The notes: a model not told the origin generated them from the sequence alone. A stretch of 64,000 nucleotides of DNA from Prosopocoilus inquinatus (GCA_036172665.1 CM069870.1:40754001-40818000); one strand, 5' to 3'. Numbered from the stretch's first letter, positions 1 to 11,020 are shown. Numbers and translations are program-made.

Positions 1-3000
1 GCAAAATAAGGCGAACTTGTGATATGCTGAATGCCGTACAATTTCGCAAACTTTTTAAATTCGTACCTAAACTGTGGTCCGTTATCACTTCGCATAATTT
101 CTGGTATGCCGTAACGAGCAAACAGTTCTTTACATTTTGCGATTATATCTAATTCTTTCATTGAATCAAGTTTTACAATTTCGAAAAAGCGAGTGTAATA
201 GTCGGTAACAATTAAAAACCAATTTTTTTGTTTAAATAAGTCTAACGCGATTTTTTCCCACGGTCTTCTAGGAAAATCTTCTTTAACGAATTGCTCTTTA
301 CGGTTAACACGTTCTTCTATACATCTCTGACAGCATTCGACTACACTTTTCAACTGTGAACTTAATCCGTACCACCAAACTGATTGTTGCGCTCGCAATC
401 TACATTTGTTTATCCCTAGGTGTATTTTTGACAATATTTCTAATTGAAGCGGAGGGGGTATTACAAGTCGAGAGTTACAAAGTAAAAGATCATCAACTAT
501 AGAAAAATTATCTCTTAACTGATAATATGGTCTTAGATCTTCGGGCAACATATTTCGGTCCGGCCATTTTTGTAAGCAATATTCTTTAAGCTTTTTGCAA
601 ATAAAATCTAAATCTTGTTCTTTACGAATCTGGTCTAATTTTTCATCTGTTGCCGGCATATTTTTAACTATAAATCTGAGATATTTTTCAGTTTCTAATT
701 CTAAATTGTCATCTAAGATTTGTGTTTTAGATGGACTACGAGAAAGTGCGTCCGCGATAACTACTTGTTTTCCAGGAACGTACACAACTTCGTAATTGAA
801 CCTCATTAACCTAAGCCTAAATCTCTGCATTCTGGGACTTAACTCGTCAAGTGGTTTCGTTTGAAGAATTTGGACCAAAGGTTTATGATCAGTTTCTAAA
901 GTTACTGTAATACCTGTTATGTATTCTTTAAATTTTTCTGCCGCAACAACTAGGGCAAAAGTTTCTTTTTCAATCTGACTGTACCTTATTTCATTAGGAG
1001 TCAATGTTTTTGAAGTGTAAGCTACTACTTCTCGTTCATGATTTTTTTCTTGCATAAGAACACCTCCTGTTCCATAACTAGACGCATCGGCCTGAATAAT
1101 AATTTTCTTTGTGTAATCAAAGTAAGCAAGAGTAGGTGATCTTTGCAAAAGCTCTTTAATTTTTTTAAAAGCAATTTTTTGAGGATCTAACCACAAAAAT
1201 TGAACTCTATCTTTTAAAAGAGAATTAAGAGGCTCTAAAATTTGTGACTTGTGCGGGATAAATTTACCAGCAAAATTAACAAGTCCCAAAAACTGTTGCA
1301 AAGTCTTTTTATCCTTAGGTTCCGGAAAATTATTGATTGCGTCTACTCGTTCAGGAAGTATATCAATACCTTTATCGGAAATTTTATGTCCTAAAAAATA
1401 TATACTATTTGTTCCCCACTGACACTTTGTTTTATTTAAGGTGATTCCCTCTTCTTTTAATTTATTTAAGACTTTGGATAAAATTTTGTCATGTTCCTCT
1501 AAGTTTTCGGCAAAAATTAATACGTCATCTACGTGCGTTACAACCCCTGAAATTCCGGAAAAAAGATCAGTAAACATTTGAGAAAAGTAATCGGGTGCAC
1601 AGTTAATTCCGAAAGGAAGTCTTTTGTACTTGTAGCGACCGAAGGGTGTGATAAACGTAGTAAGAAGTTGACTCTTTTCGTCGAGTTTTATTTGATAAAA
1701 CCCTTTGTTAGTATCTAATTTTGAAAATATTTTTGCCCCTTTTAGTCTAGCTAATGTTACATCCACTTTTGGAATAGGATAAACAGCTCTACGTACATTT
1801 CGGTTCAACGCTGTGTAGTCACAACAAAGTCGAATACCATTACTATCATTTTTAGGTACACAGACGATTGGGCTACACCATTCAGTAGGAACATTAACCG
1901 GTTCAATAACATTTAATTGAACCAGCGATTCTAACTCTTTCTTCAATTTATCTAATAAAGGAACTGCAACGATTCGCGGGACATTTTGAACAAACGGAGT
2001 TGCATTTGGGTTTAACTCAATCGTTAGTGGTCTTTTAAAATTACCCAGACCAGTAAAAAGTTCAGGAAATTGAGCTTCGGGTTTTATTTTTGAACAAGAT
2101 TTAGTTTGCTCATTTGCAGTATTTCTTATATTATTTATTCTTTTGAGAATCTCAAATTTTGCTAAGGCGTCTTGACCAAGTAAATTTACTGACAATCCCT
2201 TTATAATGTAAGTTCTAATTTTCCCTTTTTTGTCATTTACACAGTAAGTCAAATCTAAGTACCCCATAACCTTTAACTGTTTGCCGTTCGGGCCAAATAT
2301 GTTTTGCGGAGCTCTTTTTAATTTACTAATAAAAGATTTGTCAATATTTGCTATAGATAAGCAAGTAATATCTGCCCCCGTATCAATTAGAAATTTACAT
2401 TTGGTATTAAAATCTAAAATCTCAACGTCAAGTAAAAATTGGTTGGACGATCTTATCTTATTATGTACAACCCCTATAAACATGGGTGACTCATCTAAGG
2501 AATCTTCAGGATCCCTTATATACCGTACTGTGCGACTGCTTCCTTGTCTTGGGTATGTCCCTGCATTCTTGTTGGATCTGCAGACACGGTCCCAATGTCC
2601 GATCTTCTTGCAGAATCTGCAAACAGAGTTTCTTGCTGGACACGGTTTCCCATCCAAGTGCTTTTCCAATCCACATCTGGAGCATTTATCCACGGCATAC
2701 TTTTTCTGATTTTTTCCCGCTGACGCATGCTTGTTTTTCCACGAAGGTTTTCGTTGTGATGAAGTTGCACATATCATGGTGCTGTCCGATTTATCAGCTC
2801 GAAGTACTCTAGTTTGTTTCGTTTGAATTTCCGCTTGTCGAGCCATAGTGATTGCTAACTCTAAGGTAAGTTTAGCCTGTATTTGCATCCTTTCTGACGT
2901 TTTAGAATCTTGAATGCCAATGACAATTCGATCCCGAATGAGTTCATCTCGAATGTCACCAAAATTACACGTAGCCGCCAGTGTATATAACGAAGTAATA

Positions 3001-3341
3001 AACTCATCAACTGGTTCTTCCGGAGCTTGAACACGAGCATTGAATTTATAACGCTCAAAAATTACATTCTTTTTCGGCTCAAAGTAATCCGTAAACTTTG
3101 CTTTTACCTCTTCAAAAGTGTTGGTATCTGAATTTGGCAGGATTTGAAGCAATATTTCCTCCGATTTCTCTCCCATAGCATAACATAAGAGGTCAATCTT
3201 TTCTTTGTTCGTCTTTGACGACAAATTTGCTACCGAAATGTATCGGTCGAATCTCTTGATCCATGCTGGCCACTTCTCCGGTTGGCAGAATTCGAACTGC
3301 TCTGGAGGTTTTAAATATATGGAAGAACTTCCCGGATTCAT
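1..3341 (-). CDS. Element A: Ty3/Gypsy gag-pol, single open frame, 3' end off window
   Basis: Read on the minus strand from the ATG at 3341, one frame stays open to base 1 (about 1,113 codons), so gag and pol are fused without a stop or shift. Gag begins MNPGSSSIYLKPPEQFEF; its capsid region is followed by two cysteine clusters, the second a canonical CCHC knuckle (CRFCKKIGHWDRVC, about 2600). The protease motif LIDTGADITC lies near 2370, RT with HVDDVLIF near 1530, RNase H with ADASSYGTGG near 1080, and the integrase zinc domain and core (LDLF, RSDNGPQF) run to the edge. The integrase HHCC finger appears to lack one His (IHLGINKCR where the family has HxGHxG). No env is visible in the window. 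This is a young-looking copy because the whole visible frame is open. It is inserted in the RT of element B1, whose frame stops matching at 3531. Confidence 0.9.
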   Translation of the reverse strand, partial: MNPGSSSIYLKPPEQFEFCQPEKWPAWIKRFDRYISVANLSSKTNKEKIDLLCYAMGEKSEEILLQILPNSDTNTFEEVKAKFTDYFEPKKNVIFERYKFNARVQAPEEPVDEFITSLYTLAATCNFGDIRDELIRDRIVIGIQDSKTSERMQIQAKLTLELAITMARQAEIQTKQTRVLRADKSDSTMICATSSQRKPSWKNKHASAGKNQKKYAVDKCSRCGLEKHLDGKPCPARNSVCRFCKKIGHWDRVCRSNKNAGTYPRQGSSRTVRYIRDPEDSLDESPMFIGVVHNKIRSSNQFLLDVEILDFNTKCKFLIDTGADITCLSIANIDKSFISKLKRAPQNIFGPNGKQLKVMGYLDLTYCVNDKKGKIRTYIIKGLSVNLLGQDALAKFEILKRINNIRNTANEQTKSCSKIKPEAQFPELFTGLGNFKRPLTIELNPNATPFVQNVPRIVAVPLLDKLKKELESLVQLNVIEPVNVPTEWCSPIVCVPKNDSNGIRLCCDYTALNRNVRRAVYPIPKVDVTLARLKGAKIFSKLDTNKGFYQIKLDEKSQLLTTFITPFGRYKYKRLPFGINCAPDYFSQMFTDLFSGISGVVTHVDDVLIFAENLEEHDKILSKVLNKLKEEGITLNKTKCQWGTNSIYFLGHKISDKGIDILPERVDAINNFPEPKDKKTLQQFLGLVNFAGKFIPHKSQILEPLNSLLKDRVQFLWLDPQKIAFKKIKELLQRSPTLAYFDYTKKIIIQADASSYGTGGVLMQEKNHEREVVAYTSKTLTPNEIRYSQIEKETFALVVAAEKFKEYITGITVTLETDHKPLVQILQTKPLDELSPRMQRFRLRLMRFNYEVVYVPGKQVVIADALSRSPSKTQILDDNLELETEKYLRFIVKNMPATDEKLDQIRKEQDLDFICKKLKEYCLQKWPDRNMLPEDLRPYYQLRDNFSIVDDLLLCNSRLVIPPPLQLEILSKIHLGINKCRLRAQQSVWWYGLSSQLKSVVECCQRCIEERVNRKEQFVKEDFPRRPWEKIALDLFKQKNWFLIVTDYYTRFFEIVKLDSMKELDIIAKCKELFARYGIPEIMRSDNGPQFRYEFKKFAKLYGIQHITSSPYF

Positions 3342-3530
3342 GCTTTTTAAAGTGCTTTTTTAACTTCTGACACCATGTATTGGGAGTGAGTTTTTTAAGG
3401 CGTGCCAAAAAATAACAAGCGTAACCACGACTCCCCATTTTTCGGGTCGTCATTGTTTCGCTAGCTGCGTTCCACAACAATTTGTAACTAGGTAAGTTCT
3501 TAATAGTTAAAAATATTCTGTGCGTGTTAG
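3342..3530 (-). repeat. Element A 5' leader and probable short 5' LTR with primer-binding site
   Basis: Between the A gag ATG and the point where B1 sequence resumes (after GTGGACCCT on the minus strand) there are only about 190 bp. A primer-binding-like TGGTGTCAGAAGT lies at 3363-3375 on the minus strand, as in many animal Gypsy elements. The LTR would then be roughly 3377-3530, about 150 bp, which is short. The LTR edge and TSD cannot be fixed because the other LTR is outside the window. The junction was placed by comparison with the second B copy at 51541-51552. Confidence 0.55.
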
Positions 3531-4944
3531 GGTCCACGGCGATTCCATTTCCATTAACAATGTGCCCCAGGTAATTCACTTCCTTCTGGAACAGGTGGCA
3601 CTTCTTGAGGCTAAGCTTTAGTCCAGCTCCGCGAAGCCGCTGGAACACTCTTTCCAGGTTCCTCAGATGGTCGTCGAACGTTTTTCCAACGACAATTATG
3701 TCGTCAAGGTACGCCATGCACGTTGTCCAGGACAGGACAGACCTTTCAGAACCGTCTCCATTAACTTCTCGAATATCGCTGGGGCATTACATAACCCGAA
3801 TGCCATCACTGTGAATTGCCACAGATCCATACCAATGGAAAACGCCGTCTTTTCTCGATCTTCAGGCGCCAGCTCCACTTGCCAATATCCACTCTTTAAG
3901 TCCAAAGTTGAGAAGATCTTTGAGCCGGCCAGGGTGTCCAGGGTATCATCAATCCGTGGCAGGGGATAGCTGTTCTTCTTGGTGACATTGTTGAGTGACC
4001 GGTAGTCTACACAGAACCTGGTGGATCCATCCTTCTTCTTCACAAGCACTACTGGTGACGCCCACGGGCTGCTTGATGGTTCTATTACATTATCCTTTTC
4101 CATCTCGCGAATAATGCGTTCCGCTTCCTCCTCCAATGGTAATCGCCTTGGAGCTTGACGGATAGGTCTTCCTTCTCCAGTCTCTATTTTGTGTTTCACG
4201 ACATCAGTTCTTCCCTTGGATCCATTTTCTACCTCGAATACATCTTGATAGCGGCCGATCAGATTCTTTGCTTTTGTCTTCTGGTCTGGAGTCAATTCCT
4301 GGGCTGTTGACATAACCATTTCCCATAATTTCGTTGAAGGAAGAGAGGACTCCTCTTCCAATCCTCTGATCATCAGTATTAGGTTCAACCATAATGACTT
4401 GCCCATCTTGAAAAACACCGTCCAGTTTTGCGTCGACGATAACCTCAGTCCTGCTGGGTAATACAACGTCTTCAGCGAGGACTACTCGAGCGGTCATGTC
4501 TCCTCGTTGATGTAGAACCAACTCCTCACTATTGACCGCCATCACGCCATGCTTTAAGTCCAATTGGAACCCGTGGGCACACATGACGTCCATGCCCAAA
4601 ATTGCCTCGTCCTCTATGTCTGCCACCAGTGCACGGTGTTTTATTGGAGTTGAACCCATGGTGATGATAACCTCTACTTCACCGTGGACAGTTGCTGATG
4701 TTCCAGTTGCAGTTTTCAGTCTCCACTTGGTCGGCTTGGTGCGTCCAGATGACTTGATGACGTCGGGTCTTAGGATGGTCTTCGTCGCACCCGTATTCAA
4801 TAATATGGTGTGAGGACTGTCATCAATGGTAACATCCACGAAGACACTGCTGGTTAACTGCCGTAGGGATATTACTTCCTTGGATCCTGTCTGGGCTTTG
4901 GACATCGCCTGCGAACATGTCCTTCCTCCTGGCAATTCCAACAC
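3531..4944 (-). pseudogene. B1 pol fragment: protease and reverse transcriptase
   Basis: The protease motif near 4795 reads LLNTGATKTI, so the catalytic Asp is Asn; B2 has Asp at the same place. The flap and C-terminal motif AILGMDVMCAHG follow. The RT segment (4466-3696) holds FCVDYRSLNNVTKKNSYPLP and continues in another frame with YLDDIIVVGKTFDDH, cut off after VDP by element A. At least one frameshift separates the protease-linker frame from RT and another separates the RT halves. The Gag zinc-knuckle frame stops at 4872 and protease is in the -1 frame, consistent with -1 ribosomal frameshifting, which B2 supports only weakly. The copy cannot make an active Pol. Confidence 0.85.
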
Positions 4945-7128
4945 ACCAGCGGCTTCTTCTTAAGACCTGTTCCACAATGCGGCGAACATCCTCGGCGGTG
5001 GTATGTTTCCTGGGTCGCTCCTTTATAGCAGATCCCACCTTGGAGTTAGCGATTTCCTCCTCTTCTTCTTGACATGCCCTCTTGATACTTGTCTCGCCGC
5101 TCCAAATTCCAAGGCATAAGCCAATGCATTCTTGGACGTTTTCGGATGGGTCATTCTCACTGCCTGCTGGTTGTCTGGGTCACGGATTCCATCTATGAAG
5201 CTCTGCACCGTCAAACATTTCAGGAATTCAACAGGAGCTGTGGGATATGCCAACTGGGCCAGACGCGCTACGTATACTTCGAATTCCTGAAGACTTTCTC
5301 CGGATTTCTGACAGCTATTCCTCAACTGCGCATGGTATACCTCGGTCAGATGGGGCTGTCCGTAACGGATTTCCATCCTATTCACCAGCTTGTCGAAGTC
5401 TTCTTGTTCCTCTGGCGGCATCGTCTTTAGCACATCGACAGCGTCCCCTCTCAAGGCCACAATTAACGAAGTGGTTTTTTCGCTGGCCGTCCATCTGTTC
5501 ACCTTTGCAGCTGCTTCGAACTGTTTGAAGTAGCTGGGCCAAGAAGACTTTCCATCGAACGTTGGTGGTTTTATTTTCAATTTCGCATTTTCTGCTGGTC
5601 CTTCCACAATTCGGGTTTCATTATTTTCTAGTGTTTCTACTGGTGGCTGATCCCCGAACACTCGCAACCCCGCCATGATTTGTTCCAGATTTTTGCTTTT
5701 ATTATCTTGCTGGAATATTATATCCTCCACATTACCTTGCAGGTTTCTTGTTTCTTCCGATATTTTTACCACTAGTTTATCTTCGAGTCCTTTCGTCTGT
5801 TCTAGAAATTAACCCTTCAAATTTCCAGATTGTTCTAGAAGCTTCTCTTCTAAATTTCTGGATTGTTCTCGAAGCTCGTCCTTGAAATTTCCAGATTGAT
5901 CTAGAAGCTTCTCTAGATTTCTGGATTGTTCTCGAAGTTCGTCCTTGAAATTTCCAGATTGTTCTAGAAGCTTTTCCTCTAAATTTCTGGATTGTTCTCG
6001 GAGCTCGTCCTTGAAATTTCCAGATTGTTCTAGAAGCTCCTCCTCTAAATTTCTGGATTGTTCTCGGAGCTCGTCCTTGAAATTTCCAGATTGTTCTAGA
6101 AGCTTCTCCTCTAAATTTCTGGATTGTTCTCGAAGCTTCTCTAAATTTCCAGACTGTTCTTGAAACTTCTCGTCCAAATATCTGGATTGTTCTCGAAGTT
6201 CGTCCTTGAAATTTCCAGATTGTTCTAGAAGCTTTTTCTCTAAATTTCCAGACTGTTCTTGAAACTTCTCGTCCAAATTTCTGGATTGTTCTCGAAGTTC
6301 GTCCTTGAAATTTCCAGATTGTTATAGAAGCTCCTCCTCTAAATTTCTGGATTGTTCTCGGAGCTCGTCCTTGAAATTTCCAGATTGTTCTAGAAGCTTC
6401 TCCTCTAAATTTCTGGATTGTTCTCGAAGCTTCTCTAAATTTCCAGACTGTTCTTGAAACTTCTCGTCCAAATATCTGGATTGTTCTCGAAGTTCGTCCT
6501 TGAAATTTCCAGATTGTTCTAGAAGCTTTTTCTCTAAATTTCCAGACTGTTCTTGAAACTTCTCGTCCAAATTTCTGGATTGTTCTCGAAGTTCGTTCTT
6601 GAAATTTTCAGATTGTTCTAGAAGCTTCTCCTCTAAATTTCTGGATTGTTCTCGAAGCTTCTCTAAATTTCCAGACTGTTCTTGAAACTTCTCGTCCAAA
6701 TTTCTGGATTTTTCTCGAAGTTCGTCCTTGAAATTTCCAGATTGTTCTAGAAACTTCTCTTCCAAATTTCTGGATTGTTCTCGAAGTTCGTCCTTGAAAT
6801 TTCCAGATTGTTCTAGAAACTTCTCGTCCAAATTTCTGGATTGTTCTCGAAGTTCGTCCTTGAAATTTCCAGATTGTTCTTGAAACTTCTCGTCCAAATT
6901 TCTGGATTGTTCTCGAAATTCATCCTTCAAGATTTTATTAAAATCGGCGGGACCACACGAAATTTCGAAAAGGAACGTCTCTGGATCTTCGCCAGCTGTA
7001 AACAAATCGCATCGGAGACGCTGTTGAAGTGCGCCTTTCAAACCACAGGTTTCTAACTCTCGTTCTTCCAATTCGGTTTTTAATTAGGCCGCTTTTAAGT
7101 CTTTCAACAACACTTTTCTCGTAGCCAT
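4872..7128 (-). pseudogene. B1 gag: SAP-like domain, 11-residue coiled-coil array, capsid, CCHC
   Basis: Begins at the ATG at 7128 (MATRKVLLKDLK) but has TAA at codon 15. The first 45 residues match the SAP DNA-binding pattern (LKDLK..., ELEERELETCGLKGALQQRL). Next comes an array of about 33 repeats of 11 residues, mostly EQSGNFKDELR alternating with EQSRNLEEKLL (about 6930-5820). The hendecad spacing predicts a long coiled coil. Stops interrupt the array at 6319-6321 and near 5806. The capsid-like part (5772-5023) includes the PPTFDGKSSWPSYFKQFEAA region. A CCHC knuckle CWNCQEEGHVRRRC lies near 4915, in a shifted frame. Several stops and shifts make this a pseudogene. The SAP call is from the sequence pattern and would need a profile search. 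Confidence 0.8.
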
Positions 7129-7204
7129 TGTTTTTTTCCGATACCGTACTTATCTGCTAATCTGATTAAATTTAGTTTACTTTAAATTGTTTATTTATTT
7201 GCAC

Positions 7205-8850
7205 CACGATATAGAGAACACTGGTACGCTCACTCGCCGCCATTTTCAGTTTAAAATTTTGAGCAAGTTGAGTAGTTTATAAAAATTCGCTAGATGGAGA
7301 ACCTTATCGCGGACTGTCATTTTTATCAAATTCCGCAGCCGGTTCTTGTTGGGCTCTTGTTCTATATAGGCTCTTGTGGTAAACACAAAACACATGGGCA
7401 GAAAAACAGACTTAAACAGTACGCAACAAACAGCTTTGAGGTTAGATACTGCATTTTAAATTTTAACTGTGATTTTAAAGCGAAGTTGTCGGGCGTAGAA
7501 ATTTTAATTTAAAGGGGGTATGTATTGGCGAATAATTTAATTCGTTTCCTAATTTAGTTACATTGCAGCCAAATAGCGACTTCTCAGAGTTAATTTGTAT
7601 TGAAGCAAGGAGATTTTAACATAAACATGAACTCATCGTAAGATTGCTAGCTAACCTAGAATATCCACCAATCTAACAGGCATTAAACTGACCGACGTAC
7701 TGATTAAAATGTACTCAATATAACGAGTGGATATAAACTCACAAAAGTATCTATCTAGCAACATCAGTTATGCATGCAAGTGACACCAAAAGTGCATAAA
7801 GTTAAAACACCTAAACGTTACTGCAGCTTGTTTTCTTCAAGTTTGATGACCTTACAAATTAATTCCATCGAAGCTGAAAATATCAAGTGTTATATGAGAG
7901 GCACATAACCTTCTTTATATTATTTCTAATTTAATAAAGATATTGTTTAATCTGATTACATCCCTTATTCCAAGATTACCGTAAGAGAAGCACTTGTCTT
8001 CATTTGCATCACAAGTTTGAAAACGCTGATGATGATGACCAACGCAATGAAAGTTTATCTACGTTTCACTCTGACACACGTAATGAAGCAAATAGCGTCT
8101 TCGATTCATTTGCACTGGTTGCAGTCAGAGTATTTGCATCTTGTAATAACACAAGATAAAGATACTCGTAAATTTGGGTTACAGATGTAGACTACCAGAT
8201 GTACATACCATTAATTATGAAATATTGTTAATTATAGATTTCGGAAAGGCTTCAAGAATGAACCAAAATGCAGGTGTCACAATATTGAAGTAACATTTTG
8301 TGTGCTTGATACATTTTCAAGAAAAATTTGTAAAAAATCATTATTAAGTCAGTGGAAATGAAATCATTCGAAGAACACTGACAGATGATGCTATTCCTCA
8401 ACTAAATGTATGCTCCTACTAATGCTAATCTCACATCTGCCCTTTCTTCTACCACTACCAAACAGATACAAGAAACAAATAATACGAATAGCCTCTGAAA
8501 GGTTTGTCACAGCAAAAACGTATTTGCTCGTTACATTAGTAAATATCTTTCTAAATCTGTTTGATTGCTTGCTAAATTTGACAGTCGCCGTTTATTCTTT
8601 GTTTCATACACACCAACCAAAGTTTGCCATTAGAACACACGTAAATACTGAATATACGTCGCCTACAACCTTGCCAACAACACGTAATGTAAGCTACAGG
8701 AGTACATTAATGACGTTTAGTGACAGTCCTTCATACATTGGTGTCATCTAGCGGTAAAATTTAAATCACGTAACTAGGCACTACTTTTGACTTCCTCGTT
8801 TTGTATGGAGAAGATAGGCAAGTGCGCATACCAGTGTTCTGTATATCGTG
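7205..8850. mobile_element. X1: non-autonomous DNA transposon, 1,646 bp, 8-bp TSD
   Basis: The ends are imperfect terminal inverted repeats beginning CACGATATA(G/C)AGAACACTGG and extending about 35 bp. The 8-bp direct repeat ATTTGCAC flanks it at 7197-7204 and 8851-8858. An 8-bp duplication fits hAT or P superfamilies; the TIR does not look like a typical hAT CAGGG end. I see no transposase: open frames inside (for example 8410-8751) show no recognisable domain. It interrupts the leader of B1. A second, partly deleted copy lies at about 39650-41205. Confidence 0.8.
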
Positions 8851-8862
8851 ATTTGCACAAAC

Positions 8863-9270
8863 TAGGGATACCGATACCCGATAAGTTTACTACCCGGGTA
8901 CTCGTTATTGATACCCGGGTAGTTACCCGTTACCCGATAAGTACCCGTTACCCGATAAGTACCCGGGTATCCGATAAGTACCCGATATCCGACAACTACT
9001 TGGCTATCCGATAAGTATCAACTAACAATTTAAAAAACCAGTATAGAATTATCTGAAATAATTAATGCTCATTCGAGCAAAATGTTAATGTAGGTCAGAT
9101 TAGGCAAAATGAAATGAAGACTACTTGGTTGTTCGGCAATTTCAGAATATCGGGTAACGGGTAATTATCGGGTATCGGGTAGTTATCGGGTAACGGGTAT
9201 TCAAAAAGAGGAACCGGTTCCATCTAAGTAAACGGGTACCTGGGTACCCGGGTACCCGTCGTCATCCCTA
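8863..9270. mobile_element. hAT-type MITE, 408 bp, TSD GCACAAAC
   Basis: The element starts TAGGGATACCGATACCCG and ends with the inverse of TAGGGATGACGACGGGTACC. It is filled with short repeats of the words TACCCG and GATAAG. An exact 8-bp duplication GCACAAAC flanks it (8855-8862 and 9271-9278). The 8-bp TSD and TAGGGATG end are typical of hAT MITEs in insects. It has no coding capacity. It sits 12 bp from X1 and its target overlaps the X1 TSD. Confidence 0.88.
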
Positions 9271-9295
9271 GCACAAACCCACACACCGACACAAC

Positions 9296-9627
9296 TGTTA
9301 CGTTTCTAGGGTTTAAATTAATTTATTTAAACGAATATAACACTCGGTAAAAACTTAACCGTAATTTCATAATGCTTAACAATCTAATTTATTTGTAACA
9401 ATTTATTTACACACTAAATCTAACTTCGACGATCGCTATTTATAATCCGACTGACTCATGAGTCCACCCCGGCCGATTTTATATTCTACGCTGCCTTCTC
9501 GTTTGTTCCATCGCTGGAAAAGTCTAGTTTGTTCGGTATAAGCCCCGGTGGCGTGGCGGCCGATGACGCATAGAACCGACTTCTTGACGCCTCCAGTTTG
9601 ACGTAGTGAGCTGGGTGGCGCGCCACA
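9296..9627 (-). repeat. B1 5' LTR (332 bp)
   Basis: On the minus strand it starts TGTGGCGCGCCACCCAGC and ends AAACGTAACA, followed by a primer-binding-like GTGTCGGTGTGTGGG. It aligns along its length with the 350-bp LTRs of B2 but with many differences. A TATA-like ATATAAAATCGGCC and an AATAAA are at matching positions. The other LTR is not in the window, so no TSD can be checked. Confidence 0.85.
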
Positions 9628-9769
9628 CTATTAAATTGACTGTAAAAATAATAACTTAGATAACTTGACAGTATTTTTATTTATTTTACATTAAAAATTG
9701 AAATTAATTTTTTTATTTAATTTACTTAATTTAAGTACAAAGTTTTTTTAAATTAGTTTGCAAGAAACG

Positions 9770-10470
9770 TAAATACACCATTCCGTCCAAATGATTAGGT
9801 AAAACGAAAGGTCCGATTAAATGGCCGTTTAAAATACCTGCAACCTACAGGTTGATTGAAAAACGTTGTTGAAAACTACGGCGCCGAATTGCATGTGGAT
9901 TTTCTTCTGCCGACACATGCATATTGTGAAAATTAAACATACCGTCCCTTGTAAACATTGCTTCGTCGGTAAAGAGAATATTATTAACAAAGTTCGGATT
10001 GTCCGTCTGTTTCCGGAGTAACCACCGACAGAATCGCGTGCGTTGGAGGTAATCTGCGGGCATCAGAGCTTGCACTCTTTGAAAATGGAATGGATATAAT
10101 TGTTCCTCACGAATAATTCGCCAAACAACTGAGTGTGACACATGCAATTGTCTGGCAATATTTCGCACACTTATCGAAGGATTTTCCTCTACAAGTTGTA
10201 GAATCTCTTCCACCGCGTTCATAATATGACGCGGACGCTGTCGTCCACCACCGCGTCCGCGACGCGCACTCAAATTTCCCGTATCCCTTGCTCGCTGTAC
10301 TGTACAACTGTTACAAAGGTTCTACTATTTGGTGACTGGCGATCTGGGTAACGCTGTGCGTACAAGCGTCTTGCAGCCAACGCATTTTGACCACATTTTG
10401 ACCATATTCGAAAATTCGGCCATGTTTTGAACACTGCTATCTGTGACGAAGTGCAGTCCAGAATTGACCC
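9770..10470 (-). pseudogene. Mariner-type transposase relic
   Basis: The frame 10273-9845 encodes a helix-turn-helix (NPSISVRNIARQLHVSHSVV) and the start of a DDE core with the first Asp in FTDEAMFTRDG, then ENPHAIRRRSFQQRFSIN. A stop follows at about 9845. The expected continuation (GILNGHLIGPFVLPNHLDG) is still readable to about 9775, where the element is cut. The N-terminal part is readable in other frames up to about 10470 (AARRLYAQRYPDRQSPNSRTF), so there are frameshifts too. A mariner-like end (reverse of TACTGGGTGTTTC) lies near 10665-10677. It is dead: the second and third acidic residues are missing. Confidence 0.82.
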
Positions 10471-10761
10471 GCTTAAATAGTTGAGGCTCAGCGTACTTCC
10501 CCGAAAATGTAATAAAAATAAGGCAGGGATTCACAACCTGTTTCACCGTTCGTCGAAAACATTTATTATCTTTAATATTTATTAATCAATTGTCATACAA
10601 AAACTGTTTCATTCTATCACTTTTAATGTCAGCTTTCACTGGTTTAATTTTTTGTATGAAGTTAAGAAACACCCAGTATATTATTTGTTAGTAAGGTTTG
10701 TGTTACGTGTAAAATTAATAAAATATGACGTCGTTTCCACATATATTTATTTGTAATTTCA

Positions 10762-10892
10762 ACATCGATGTTAGCAAACAAATATATTTGGATATTTGGC
10801 GGTCGATGTCTTTTAGACATCGATGTGAGCTTTCGATGTTAACATCGATGTATATATAACATCGATGTTTGTCGATCGATGTCCCATCCCTA
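10762..10892. repeat. MITE end with four ACATCGATGT palindromes
   Basis: The 10-bp palindrome ACATCGATGT occurs at 10762, 10817, 10842 and 10859, and the stretch ends GTCCCATCCCTAG. Read in reverse this gives the hAT-MITE-like end CTAGGGATGGGACATCGA. Only this end is convincing; the partner end is not visible to its left. Confidence 0.55.
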
Positions 10893-10908
10893 GTGCCTAA
10901 GAAGGAGT

Positions 10909-11020
10909 GCAGGGTTGGAAAGTTTAAAACAAACTGTTTAAAACATAGTGTTTAAAACATGTTTAAAACACCGAATTAAAAACATACCATCTGTTTTAAA
11001 CAAAATGTTTTAAACATGTT
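10909..11020. repeat. GTTTAAAAC-rich repeat, probable hAT MITE fragment
   Basis: The word GTTTAAAAC and its inverse occur many times after the start CAGGGTTGGAAAG. A similar block is at about 15890-16000 on the other side of the Penelope pair, so both may be parts of one element split by later insertions. No coding content. Confidence 0.45.

Larger units (their letters stand above)
3531..9627 (-). mobile_element. Element B1: Ty3/Gypsy LTR retrotransposon, nested and truncated
   Basis: A minus-strand copy of the same family as B2 (47788-54561). From its 5' end it has an LTR (9296-9627), leader, gag with a SAP-like domain and 11-residue repeats (7128 to about 4872), then protease and RT up to 3531, where element A is inserted. 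The leader is broken by X1 (7205-8850, TSD ATTTGCAC) and a MITE (8863-9270, TSD GCACAAAC). Removing both reconnects the leader sequence seen in B2. The rest of pol, the macro domain and the 3' LTR would lie left of the window or are lost. The LTR differs clearly from those of B2, so B1 is older or from another subfamily. Confidence 0.85.

Noticed and set aside
5945..6163. Plus-strand open frame across the repeat array
   Set aside because: It is the antisense shadow of the 33-bp Gag coding repeat of B1.
8410..8751. 113-codon frame inside X1
   Set aside because: Hydrophobic and Thr-rich without a domain; X1 looks non-autonomous and the frame has no supporting pattern.
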